Below are positions 1-5,277 of a DNA stretch of 5,844 bases, in pieces. The DNA is from Candidatus Microgenomates bacterium (lineage in GTDB: Bacteria; Patescibacteria; Microgenomatia; JADHYG01), in the NCBI GenBank assembly GCA_016782545.1, contig JADHYG010000061.1, positions 1-5,844 on the forward strand. The letters run 5' to 3'. Within the stretch, counting starts at the first letter, position 1, and every line of letters starts with the position of its first letter. The notes beneath the pieces are model-generated. The model was not told the origin of the DNA, did not search any database, and worked only from the letters and a program-made list of their open reading frames with translations. The position numbers and the translations under genes were made by a program.

Positions 1-1
1 G

Positions 2-73
2 CTCCGGCGACAGGACTCGAACCTGTAACCTTGAAGTTAACAGCTTCCTGCTCTACCATTGAGCTACGCCGGA
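2..73 (-). tRNA. tRNA-Asn (anticodon GUU)
   Basis: The reverse complement folds as a complete cloverleaf. The 7-bp acceptor stem TCCGGCG/CGCCGGA is perfect, the D-stem is GCTC/GAGC, the T-stem ACAGG/CCTGT is perfect with loop TTCGAGT, and the variable loop has 5 nt. The anticodon loop CTGTTAA places GTT at positions 34-36, which reads asparagine codons AAC/AAU. The discriminator is G, as in other bacterial tRNA-Asn. The 27-43 position is a G-A mismatch, so the anticodon stem has four Watson-Crick pairs. The window edge cuts the gene one base after the discriminator (a C is visible), so it cannot be told whether CCA is encoded. Confidence 0.96.
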
Positions 74-82
74 ATGTTCATT

Positions 83-116
83 AGCTACATAGCTATTTAG
101 CAACATAGCAACTTAG
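83..116. repeat. Left octamer repeat array, inverted relative to the array at 538-624
   Basis: There are four consecutive 8-nt units, AGCTACAT, AGCTATTT, AGCAACAT and AGCAACTT. Read on the minus strand they have the form of the right-hand units (GCTATGTT type). The 14-mer TAGCAACATAGCAA at 98-111 has exact reverse-complement copies at 544-557 and 568-581, so the two arrays frame the S23-type gene as an imperfect inverted repeat. Confidence 0.8.
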
Positions 117-117
117 T

Positions 118-147
118 ATTTTAACACAGAAGGCTATCTTCTTCCAA
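118..147 (-). promoter_or_regulatory. Possible promoter for tRNA-Asn
   Basis: On the minus strand a -35-like TTGGAA (142-147) is followed after 18 nt by TAAAAT (118-123), which is preceded by TGT as an extended -10. Transcription would start near position 111 and cross the left octamer repeat array before reaching the tRNA. The -35 lies inside the 3' end of the broken S23 gene. The -35 matches consensus at 4 of 6 positions and the -10 at 5 of 6. This is a sequence match only. Confidence 0.4.
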
Positions 148-520
148 TCTGTTGCGAAAGTTTTCCCATCCAAGTAGTGGTTAGTTTCCCAATCTCATCA
201 ATTAGTGGAACATACTCATTGTTATATCGATCAGCTGTAATAAGCTCTCTTTTCATTGCTTTAAACAACCAATTATCTGTCTCAATTAAAGATCCTCAAG
301 ATTGACGAAAATACTGTCGAAATTCTTTACTCCCACCCCTCCCATAACCCTCAGCAATATTCGTACTTATTGAACCCGCCGAACTTAAAACTTGATAACT
401 AATAGCTTTCGCAACTCGAACATTAGGCCAATTATTAACATCGTCAGCAACCATATGGAATAATTGATCAGCTTTCTGCCAAATAATTAAATCTTTATAG
501 CTCTTTTTCTTATCTCTCAT
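134..520 (-). pseudogene. Four-helix-bundle protein of the S23 / 23S rRNA intervening-sequence family, interrupted by an in-frame TGA
   Basis: Reading from the ATG at 520, the frame gives 74 residues, then TGA (296-298), then 53 more residues in the same frame to a TAG at 134-136. The total of 128 codons is in the usual range for this family. The N-terminal half has the helix-1 stretch LIIWQKADQLF (residues 11-21) and the family-like motif SAGSISTNIAEGYGRGG (residues 47-63). The part beyond the TGA opens with GSLIETDNWLFKA, typical of the third helix. These small four-helix bundles were first seen inside 23S rRNA intervening sequences; their molecular role is not settled. The gene lies between tRNA-Asn and rpoD, framed by inverted octamer arrays. 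No strong Shine-Dalgarno precedes the ATG (AAAGAAG only). The stop could be a true nonsense mutation (CGA or AGA to TGA), a sequencing error, or readthrough. The first 74 codons alone would lack half of the bundle. Confidence 0.82.
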
Positions 521-537
521 CTTCTTTATTGCTTTTT

Positions 538-624
538 GCTATCTTGCTATGTTGCTACGTCGCTATATTGCTATGTTGCTACCTTTCATCTTTCTTTCTA
601 TGTTGCTATGTCGCTACGTTGCTA
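538..624. repeat. Right octamer repeat array running into the rpoD stop codon
   Basis: On the plus strand 8-nt units follow head to tail: GCTATCTT, GCTATGTT, GCTACGTC, GCTATATT, GCTATGTT, GCTACC. They break at a pyrimidine stretch (about 584-597) and resume with CTATGTT, GCTATGTC, GCTACGTT, GCTACTC. Some units vary at the fifth to eighth base, while GCTA is nearly constant. The final unit contains the rpoD stop codon (TAG on the minus strand, 622-624). A related array in opposite orientation lies at 83-116. Confidence 0.85.
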
Positions 625-1713
625 CTCAAGGTAGTCCTTGAGTTTCTTAGCCCGAGATGGATGGCGGAGTTTACGGAGAGCCTTGGCTTCAATCTGACGG
701 ATTCGTTCCCGAGTAACACTAAATTCTTTCCCCACCTCTTCTAAGGTCTTAGGTCGGCCATCTTGTAAACCAAATCGCAAAATCAGAACTCTTTTTTCCC
801 GATCAGATAAAGTGCTCAAAACTTCTTCTAAATGTTCTTTTAAAAGTCTTTTTGAAGCCTCATCATATGGTGTTGGCGTTAAAATATCCTGAATAAAATC
901 GCCTAAATGAGAATCTTTTTCATCACCAATCGGCGCTTCAAGCGAAGTTGGATGTTGAGAGATTTTAATCACATGTCTAACTTTATCTTCGTCAATTTCC
1001 ATCACTTCAGCCACTTCTTCAGGTGTCGGCTCCCGGCCTAGTTTTTGCATCAGTTTTCTGGCCGTTTTATAGTAACGATTAATGGTTTCCACCATATGAA
1101 CAGGAATTCTAATTGTCCGGGCCTGATCAGCAATCGCCCGGGTAATCGCCTGCCGAATCCACCAAGTGGCATAAGTCGAAAACTTAAATCCTCTTCGCCA
1201 ATCATATTTTTCCACCGCTCTAATCAATCCTTGATTGCCTTCTTGAATTAAATCTAAAAACGAAAGTCCCCGGCCAATATATTTCTTGGCAATGGAAACA
1301 ACTAGTCTTAAATTGCTTTCAATCAGTTTTTTCTTGGCTTTTTGATCTCCTTTTTCATATCTTTGTGAAAGATCAACTTCCTGCTCAAAATTAAGCAAGG
1401 GCACCCTGCCGATTTCTTTAAGATACATTCTCACTGGATCAGCAACATCTTTTCCTTTCATCGCCGCCATGCTCTCAAGCTCTCTTTCAAGTTCAGCCAC
1501 CGCCTCCATTTCTTGTTGTTCTTCTTCTGAAGAAAGAGTTTCAAAAACATCAATTCCCAACTCAATCAGCTTTTGATAAAGATCATCAAGCTTTTCAAGC
1601 TTATTTTCGGCCCGAGGAAAAAGATATAAAATATCTTCTTGAATAACAAAACCGTTTTCTTTGCCTTCTTTAAGAAGATTTTTTACTGTTTCGGGTCTTT
1701 TTGCTTCCATCAT
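622..1713 (-). CDS. rpoD: RNA polymerase primary sigma factor (sigma-70/SigA type)
   Basis: This is a 363-residue housekeeping sigma factor, which binds RNA polymerase core and recognises -10 and -35 promoter elements. It has a short region 1.1 (about 1-58), region 1.2 at [16 protein letters not shown] (92-107), and region 2 from [13 protein letters not shown] (133-145) through [20 protein letters not shown] (170-189), the core-binding and -10-melting segment. Region 3 follows with the 3.2 finger motif LGDFIQD (270-276). Region 4.2 has a helix-turn-helix [20 protein letters not shown] (323-342) and ends LRKLRHPSR. The size is close to Bacillus SigA (about 370) and it lacks the long non-conserved insert of E. 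coli RpoD. The start is the first of two adjacent ATGs, 1 nt after the dnaG stop, with AAGGA 8 nt upstream. It is probably translated from the dnaG transcript. Its TAG stop lies within the flanking octamer array, but the C-terminus (KKLKDYLE) looks complete. Confidence 0.98.
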   Translation of the reverse strand: MMEAKRPETVKNLLKEGKENGFVIQEDILYLFPRAENKLEKLDDLYQKLIELGIDVFETLSSEEEQQEMEAVAELERELESMAAMKGKDVADPVRMYLKEIGRVPLLNFEQEVDLSQRYEKGDQKAKKKLIESNLRLVVSIAKKYIGRGLSFLDLIQEGNQGLIRAVEKYDWRRGFKFSTYATWWIRQAITRAIADQARTIRIPVHMVETINRYYKTARKLMQKLGREPTPEEVAEVMEIDEDKVRHVIKISQHPTSLEAPIGDEKDSHLGDFIQDILTPTPYDEASKRLLKEHLEEVLSTLSDREKRVLILRFGLQDGRPKTLEEVGKEFSVTRERIRQIEAKALRKLRHPSRAKKLKDYLE

Positions 1714-1714
1714 C

Positions 1715-3523
1715 TTACTTTTCCTTTTCTAAACTTTTAAGCTGGGCGCTTAATTTTCTAAACTTTTCTTTAATGCCTTTTTCTTTAATTTCCGCTGCTA
1801 ATATTTTAAGCTGTTTTTTTAAAAAAAGCTTTTTGATCTCTCGAAAAATTTTTTCTATTTCTTTTTGCTTTTTTTCTTCTGTTTTAAAATTCTCTTCTAT
1901 ATTGCTTAAATAAATCCTATCTAAAACAGGAAGAAGCTCTTTGGGCAGTTCTTTGGCAAAAGAAGCAATTTCAAAATCATCTTTTTCATCAAAATATTTT
2001 TTTAGTTTTTTAATAATTTTTTTAATAACCGATGTTTCCAAAAATTCAAGCAAGTCTTCTTTAAAGCAAAGATTAACAAATTTTTTAACTTTTTTCAGCT
2101 TTAAAAGCAAGGCTAAAAAATATTCTTCCAAAACTTCTTCTCTTGATTTTCCACTCGCAGAAAAAAGAGATCCTTCTTTTCCAGACTCAAATTCTTGTTT
2201 GGGTATTTGCCCGGTCATAGCCGAACTTTTCTCAAGTTTAGCTAAAGCCGTCATAATTGACCCTTCAGAAACTTTAAGCTTCTGAGCTAGTATTTTAACA
2301 TAATGAGCTTGAACAACGGAATCAGTAATTTTTACCCAAATCGGCAAGAGCTCTTTGGCAATTTGACTTTTTTCCTGAGCTTTTTCTCCACCCAAACGAC
2401 TAAAGGCTGAATTTAAGAAAAAATCATAAACAGGAATGCTTGATTTAACTGCTTTTTTCCAGCTATCAACGTCTTTTTTAATTAAACTATCGGCATCTTC
2501 TCCTTTAGGCAGTTCAATGACTTTAACAAAAAGACCGTTTTGGTCAGCAGTTTCAATTCCTCGGCGAGTGGCTTGATCGCCAGCCAAATCACTATCTAAA
2601 GCCAAAGTAATGTTCTCTGTAAATCTTTTTAAAACTTTAACCTGATTTTCTGTCAAAGCACTGCCTTTAATGGCGACAATGTTTTTTATGCCCGCTTGAA
2701 AAGAAGAGATCACGTCAAATTCTCCTTCAGTAACAATCACTTCTTTGGCATCTCTAATCGCTTTTTTTGCTAAATCAAGGCCATATAAAAGATTGCCTTT
2801 ATGATAAACTAAGGTTTCTGGCGTGTTAATATATTTTGCCCCCGGCGCTTCTTTTTCAAGCGTTCTGCCTGAAAAACCCATTACATTGCCGCGATGATCT
2901 TTTAAAGTAAAAACTATTCTCCCCCGAAATCGGTCATAGTAGTTTGGAGTTTTGGAGTTTTGGAGTTTTGGAGTTTTTATTACCAGTCCTGCCTTCTCCA
3001 TTTCTTCCTCAGCATAGCCTTTTTTTCGTAAAAACGGCAAAGCTGTCCGCCACGAATCCGGCGCATAACCTAAAGAAAATGTCTTAATTGAGCTTTTTGT
3101 TATGCCTCTAGCCGTAAGATAATCCAAGGCGTTTTTGCCAACCTGATGAGAAGTTAAAAGATAATGATATAGCTCACCGGCCAAATGATTGATCTCATAA
3201 ATCTTTTCTTTAATCTTGAATTTTGGACTCTGAAATTGAGACCTTTCTAGCTTTACACCTGCTTTTTTGGCCAAGATCTTTAAAGCTTCATAAAACTCAA
3301 TATTCTCCCATTTCATGAGAAAGGTAAAAATGTCGCCTCCCTCACCACAACTGCCAAAACAATGCCAAATCTGTCTTTCCGGAGAAACAACAAAAGAAGG
3401 AGTTTTTTCCTGATGAAAAGGACAAACAGCTTTAAAATTCCTGCCCGCTTTTTTTAGAGGAACATGTTGATTAATAAATTCAACAATGTCTATCTTTTGC
3501 TTGATTTGTTCAATTTCATCCAT
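1715..3523 (-). CDS. dnaG: DNA primase
   Basis: This 602-residue bacterial primase makes RNA primers at the replication fork with the replicative helicase. The N-terminal CHC2 zinc domain has C34, H37, C55 and C59; the last pair is spaced C-x3-C (CFGSC) where C-x2-C (CFGC) is more usual. The RNA polymerase core begins with the basic motif DRFRGRIVF (197-205) and GFSGR (216-220). The Toprim domain shows VTEGEFD (264-270, catalytic Glu266) and [12 protein letters not shown] (307-318, metal-binding Asp310 and Asp312). The lysine-rich C-terminal part (about 450-602) occupies the place of the helicase-binding domain but is weakly recognisable. An 8-nt tandem repeat encodes a short linker at about residues 183-194. 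The length is close to the family norm (E. coli 581). It is the first gene of a dnaG-rpoD pair, ending 1 nt before rpoD. A promoter sits directly before the ATG. Confidence 0.97.
   Translation of the reverse strand: MDEIEQIKQKIDIVEFINQHVPLKKAGRNFKAVCPFHQEKTPSFVVSPERQIWHCFGSCGEGGDIFTFLMKWENIEFYEALKILAKKAGVKLERSQFQSPKFKIKEKIYEINHLAGELYHYLLTSHQVGKNALDYLTARGITKSSIKTFSLGYAPDSWRTALPFLRKKGYAEEEMEKAGLVIKTPKLQNSKTPNYYDRFRGRIVFTLKDHRGNVMGFSGRTLEKEAPGAKYINTPETLVYHKGNLLYGLDLAKKAIRDAKEVIVTEGEFDVISSFQAGIKNIVAIKGSALTENQVKVLKRFTENITLALDSDLAGDQATRRGIETADQNGLFVKVIELPKGEDADSLIKKDVDSWKKAVKSSIPVYDFFLNSAFSRLGGEKAQEKSQIAKELLPIWVKITDSVVQAHYVKILAQKLKVSEGSIMTALAKLEKSSAMTGQIPKQEFESGKEGSLFSASGKSREEVLEEYFLALLLKLKKVKKFVNLCFKEDLLEFLETSVIKKIIKKLKKYFDEKDDFEIASFAKELPKELLPVLDRIYLSNIEENFKTEEKKQKEIEKIFREIKKLFLKKQLKILAAEIKEKGIKEKFRKLSAQLKSLEKEK
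1722..1726 (-). promoter_or_regulatory. Ribosome binding site deciding the rpoD start
   Basis: AAGGA on the minus strand lies inside the last codons of dnaG, 8 nt before the first ATG (1711-1713). This spacing favours the first of the two tandem ATGs and makes rpoD the clearest Shine-Dalgarno-led gene in the window. That fits its position as the second gene of an operon. Confidence 0.6.
2943..2977. repeat. Octanucleotide tandem repeat inside dnaG
   Basis: A perfect 8-nt period (unit GTTTTGGA on the plus strand, TCCAAAAC on the minus strand) runs for 35 nt, about 4.4 copies. Because 8 is not a multiple of 3, three units make one 24-nt, 8-residue protein period, seen as KTPKLQNS followed by KTPN (residues 183-194). 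It falls in the loop between the zinc-linked segment and the polymerase core motif DRFRGR. Confidence 0.9.
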
Positions 3524-3532
3524 CCTGCCCTG

Positions 3533-3561
3533 ATTCTATCATTTTCAGTAATAAATTTCAG
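3533..3561 (-). promoter_or_regulatory. Probable promoter of dnaG-rpoD
   Basis: On the minus strand CTGAAA (3556-3561, 4 of 6 to TTGACA) is followed after 17 nt by TAGAAT (3533-3538, 5 of 6 to TATAAT), with TGA immediately upstream as an extended -10. The -10 ends 9 nt before the dnaG ATG, so the predicted start site is about 3 nt before the ATG. The sequence GGGCAGG between them resembles a Shine-Dalgarno, but most of it would lie upstream of +1. Confidence 0.6.
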
Positions 3562-3573
3562 CTTTTAGTCTTC

Positions 3574-3843
3574 TCATTTATATATCTCGTGGCCGCCGAT
3601 ATCAATGAATTCTACTATCTTGCCCCCTGCAAATCTAAACATAATGCGCAGGCTGTAAGAAACGGAAAAAGACCAATAATTTTTTAGTTTGCCCGTTAAT
3701 TTATGGGTCTTTAAGACAGACAAATGTGGATCTTCTAAAAACAGAGCGATTTTTTCTACTATCTTCTTTTTTGTCTTAGGGTTTAAACTCGACCAATTTT
3801 TAACAAACTTTCTTGAGACAAGATAGGAATATTTTAGGGGCAT
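3574..3843 (-). CDS. RelE/YafQ-superfamily toxin of a type II toxin-antitoxin module
   Basis: This 89-residue basic protein matches the RelE/ParE fold. An N-terminal helical part (FVKNWSSLNPKTKKKIVEKI, 13-32) precedes the conserved block THKLTGKL (46-53), the strand YWSFSVSYSLRIMF with Arg66, and the C-terminal IDIGGHEIY (80-88). RelE/YafQ/YoeB toxins cleave mRNA at the ribosome. The histidine in GGHEIY (H85) sits where YafQ and YoeB have their essential C-terminal histidine, and H47 fits another YafQ active-site position. These residues favour an mRNA interferase over a gyrase-targeting ParE. The ATG is 1 nt after the antitoxin stop, with no good ribosome binding site of its own, so translational coupling to the antitoxin is likely. 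It looks full length. The subfamily call is an inference from motifs. Confidence 0.85.
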   Translation of the reverse strand: MPLKYSYLVSRKFVKNWSSLNPKTKKKIVEKIALFLEDPHLSVLKTHKLTGKLKNYWSFSVSYSLRIMFRFAGGKIVEFIDIGGHEIYK

Positions 3844-3844
3844 T

Positions 3845-4144
3845 TTAATCTAAACTCTTCTCAAATTTGAATAAATCACTGGCGGTTTTTCCTCTAAAGA
3901 GCTTACCTGCTTTTCTATCTTTTTCAAATTTCTCAATTGCTTCTATAGCTAATTTTTCTTCATAAAGCCGGCTTTTTTTTGCCAGTTCTTCATAGACAGG
4001 CACGGAAATTAAAACCGCTTCCGGCTGGTTGCGCCGAAGCAAAAAAAGCGGTTTGGCTATCTTTTTGATTTTTTTTACAAGAAAGGCATAGTTTCTTTGC
4101 AGTTCGGAGATAGAAACCAATTGGGAAACAGTTAAAGTATTCAT
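3845..4144 (-). CDS. Phd/YefM-type antitoxin partner of the downstream RelE-like toxin
   Basis: This 99-residue protein has the layout of Phd/YefM antitoxins. The N-terminal DNA-binding fold is SISELQRNYAFLVKKI (11-26) followed by KPLFLLRRNQPEAVLISVPVYEEL (31-54), with the recurring pattern of a strand, a turn and a valine-rich strand before the linking helix. The charged C-terminal helix (about 55-99) would wrap around and neutralise the toxin. Antitoxin precedes toxin by 1 nt, the usual order in RelBE and YefM-YoeB modules. Such antitoxins usually repress their own promoter; an ACATATGT palindrome lies in the spacer of the promoter upstream. The predicted transcription start is only about 3 nt before the ATG, which has no Shine-Dalgarno, so this gene may be translated from a leaderless mRNA. 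The family call rests on fold pattern and context. Confidence 0.8.
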   Translation of the reverse strand: MNTLTVSQLVSISELQRNYAFLVKKIKKIAKPLFLLRRNQPEAVLISVPVYEELAKKSRLYEEKLAIEAIEKFEKDRKAGKLFRGKTASDLFKFEKSLD

Positions 4145-4153
4145 ATTAAATTC

Positions 4154-4182
4154 ATAATAACATATGTAATTAATTATGTCAA
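4154..4182 (-). promoter_or_regulatory. Strong sigma-70 promoter of the toxin-antitoxin operon, with a palindromic spacer
   Basis: On the minus strand there is a perfect -35 TTGACA (4177-4182), a 17-nt spacer, and TATTAT (4154-4159, 5 of 6). TGT directly before the -10 forms an extended -10. The predicted +1 is near 4147, 3 nt from the antitoxin ATG. The spacer contains the 8-bp palindrome ACATATGT (4160-4167), a plausible operator for autorepression by the antitoxin or toxin-antitoxin complex. It is the best promoter match in the window. Confidence 0.8.
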
Positions 4183-4198
4183 ATAAATATGAGGGAAG

Positions 4199-4275
4199 CC
4201 CGCTTTTGGCCAGCCCCGCAGGAGCGACCCTTTCGGATTGAACGATTTCAAGTTTTTAGCGGGAGATGGCTCGCA
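4199..4275 (-). ncRNA. Candidate structured RNA in a GC-rich island (family unknown)
   Basis: A GC-rich patch stands out from its AT-rich surroundings. Transcribed on the minus strand from a predicted start near 4275, it folds by eye into a closing stem CCCGCT/AGCGGG (4258-4263 with 4199-4204) around three consecutive hairpins. These are TTGAA-ATCG-TTCAA (4238-4251), TCC-GAAA-GGG with a GNRA tetraloop (4228-4237), and GCTCC-TGC-GGGGC (4213-4225). The GNRA loop and a G-U pair favour the minus strand. No poly-U terminator follows, so it might instead be a structured leader reading into the toxin-antitoxin operon. It does not match tmRNA, SRP RNA, RNase P RNA or a T-box by the motifs I know. A plus-strand 43-codon frame (4189-4320) also crosses it. 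Confidence 0.4.
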
Positions 4276-4281
4276 AATAAA

Positions 4282-4310
4282 ATTATAACAATTTTACTTT
4301 TTGGCGGCAA
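4282..4310 (-). promoter_or_regulatory. Probable promoter firing into the GC-rich structured island
   Basis: On the minus strand TTGCCG (4305-4310, 4 of 6) is followed after 17 nt by a perfect TATAAT (4282-4287), with TGT immediately upstream as an extended -10. The predicted +1 is near 4275, at the edge of the GC-rich island. No start codon follows closely, unlike the protein-coding promoters here, which suggests the product may be an RNA or a long leader. The -35 overlaps the 3' end of the recombinase remnant. Confidence 0.6.
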
Positions 4311-4383
4311 ATTCTTTTAATCCAGAAGTTTGAGATTCAATACTTAAAACCTGTCTTTCTTCACTATCCGTAGATTTTCTCAT
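4294..4383 (-). pseudogene. Remnant of a serine site-specific recombinase N-terminus
   Basis: This is a 29-codon frame from ATG (4381-4383) to TAA (4294-4296). It reads MRKSTDSEERQVLSIESQ and then SGLKEFAAKK, which fits the start of resolvase/invertase-type recombinases, where YxRxS carries the nucleophilic serine (Ser4 here) and VLSIESQ precedes the next helix. The usual preceding strand (a few residues ending in IYA) and everything past about residue 35 of such proteins are missing, so it is truncated at both ends and cannot be an active recombinase. Its ATG overlaps the stop of the upstream membrane-protein gene as ATGA. The remnant suggests that an integrated element was once here and was later deleted. 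It could still be translated as a small peptide by coupling. Confidence 0.7.
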
Positions 4384-4925
4384 TCGTTATTTTCTCTAAG
4401 ACAACGAAGGGCTTTATAATAAAACTGTCCAAAAAAATAATTAAAAAGGACGAAATAAAATAGACCTAGAAAAGAAAAGTGGGTAAATAAGCGAATTATG
4501 CCCGGTAACAACTTATCAAGACAAAACCAAACGAAGAGAATAATCCCTGCCCATTTCTTTCCTTTGCTAAGCATAAACCCAAGCAATATATAAAACATAG
4601 CGTCAGCCACGAAAAGTAGATAAAAAAATGACCCTGCTTGAAAAGGAAAAGGTAACCCAAAAATTACAGCTACTATCACTTGCCCGATAGTAGCGTAAAA
4701 AGCGTTATTAAGAACTCTTTGCTTAGGAGAAACTTTTTTATCTTGCTCTTTTTTTTCTGCCTCCAAAAACTCCATAAAATTCTTCGTTGTTTTTTCCTGC
4801 GTTGAATTTTTTTTGAAATTATTTTCTACTTTAAGTTCGTATTTAAAATTTGATTTTAACGTCACTTGCCAAAAGTCTTTCCAGTAATATTTTATTTCTT
4901 CTTTGATTTTTTTAATTATTTTCAT
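4380..4925 (-). CDS. Membrane protein of unknown function, four predicted transmembrane helices
   Basis: I do not recognise this 181-residue protein. The first 70 residues are charged and lysine-rich (cytosolic by the positive-inside rule). Four hydrophobic stretches follow at about 74-96, 99-120, 124-146 and 150-170, then a short charged tail (KALRCLRENNE). Aromatic residues are abundant in the last two helices, and a glycine-proline break (GLPFPF) ends the first. No signal peptide cleavage site is evident. It starts 22 nt after the stop of the small tail-anchored protein upstream, so the two probably share a transcript and may act together at the membrane. No clear Shine-Dalgarno precedes the ATG. 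The stop overlaps the ATG of a recombinase remnant, so the true 3' end could have been altered by the deletion that left that remnant. Confidence 0.75.
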   Translation of the reverse strand: MKIIKKIKEEIKYYWKDFWQVTLKSNFKYELKVENNFKKNSTQEKTTKNFMEFLEAEKKEQDKKVSPKQRVLNNAFYATIGQVIVAVIFGLPFPFQAGSFFYLLFVADAMFYILLGFMLSKGKKWAGIILFVWFCLDKLLPGIIRLFTHFSFLGLFYFVLFNYFFGQFYYKALRCLRENNE

Positions 4926-4947
4926 ATTAAGCTTGTCTGTCTTAGAT

Positions 4948-5172
4948 TTATATAAAATAATATATCAATATTATGAAAACTATTATTATTAAAACTATTC
5001 CAATTTGTCTTTTTATTTTTTCTTTTTTTAAATACTTGAAGTGCTTATCTACCCTTAAATTTCCCCACTCTATAGTTTCTTCCAATGAAAGTAGTGGAAC
5101 TTTGTTTGATCTATATTCCTGCATTTTTTTATCTAGTTCTTTATATCTTTTTTCATTTATTGATTTTTTCAT
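4948..5172 (-). CDS. Small tail-anchored membrane protein of unknown function
   Basis: This 74-residue protein is not assignable to a family. Residues 1-55 are highly charged and helical (KKSINEKRYKELDKKMQEY), followed by a single C-terminal hydrophobic segment IGIVLIIIVFIILIYYFI (57-74) that ends the protein. The soluble part should face the cytoplasm, since lysine and arginine residues flank the helix (KKEKIKRQ). It precedes the four-helix membrane protein by 22 nt on the same strand, a likely two-gene unit. No good ribosome binding site or promoter was found directly before the ATG. The length and amino-acid make-up are consistent with a real gene, but a frame of similar length exists on the opposite strand (4973-5188), so the call is moderate. 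Confidence 0.6.
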   Translation of the reverse strand: MKKSINEKRYKELDKKMQEYRSNKVPLLSLEETIEWGNLRVDKHFKYLKKEKIKRQIGIVLIIIVFIILIYYFI

Positions 5173-5186
5173 ATCGAAAGTGGAAT

Positions 5187-5204
5187 AGAATCAATAACGA
5201 TTCT
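5187..5204. repeat. Short inverted repeat upstream of the tail-anchored protein gene
   Basis: AGAATC and GATTCT form 6-bp arms around a 6-nt spacer, 14 nt upstream of the ATG at 5172. It could be a regulator site or a weak hairpin, but chance occurrence in AT-rich DNA is possible. Otherwise the stretch 5173-5277 shows no gene. Confidence 0.25.
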
Positions 5205-5277
5205 CTTTTAACCTCGGTTTAGTATTTTAGGTTAGATTAAGAACAATTCCGCTCCACCTCATAGACAAGTTACAAAA

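Noticed and set aside
134..520. UGA recoded as a sense codon (genetic code 25 or 4)
   Set aside because: The rpoD and dnaG frames together span over 960 codons with no internal TGA, and the 4380-4925 membrane protein gene uses TGA as its stop.
538..624. CRISPR array
   Set aside because: The repeats are only 8 nt, contiguous and degenerate, with no spacers and no cas genes.
529..744. Plus-strand protein rich in LLCCYVA repeats
   Set aside because: It is the translation of the octamer array running into the antisense of rpoD, with no independent support.
1045..2285. Several plus-strand open frames (1045-1251, 1701-1913, 1941-2285)
   Set aside because: They are antisense to rpoD and dnaG and read as phenylalanine- and serine-rich mirror images of lysine-rich coding sequence.
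4238..4275. tRNA-like T-arm (TCG-TTCAATC-CGA) in the GC-rich island
   Set aside because: Only three base pairs support it, and no acceptor, D or anticodon arm can be found around it.
4189..4320. Plus-strand 43-codon gene beginning MREARFWPAPQERPF
   Set aside because: It coincides with the GC-rich folded block and runs antisense to the recombinase remnant. The visible promoter points the other way. It is kept as an alternative in the structured-RNA finding, not as a gene.
4973..5188. Plus-strand 71-codon frame
   Set aside because: It is antisense to the tail-anchored protein. The minus-strand reading has the better protein pattern (charged domain plus a terminal anchor) and lies in line with its neighbours.
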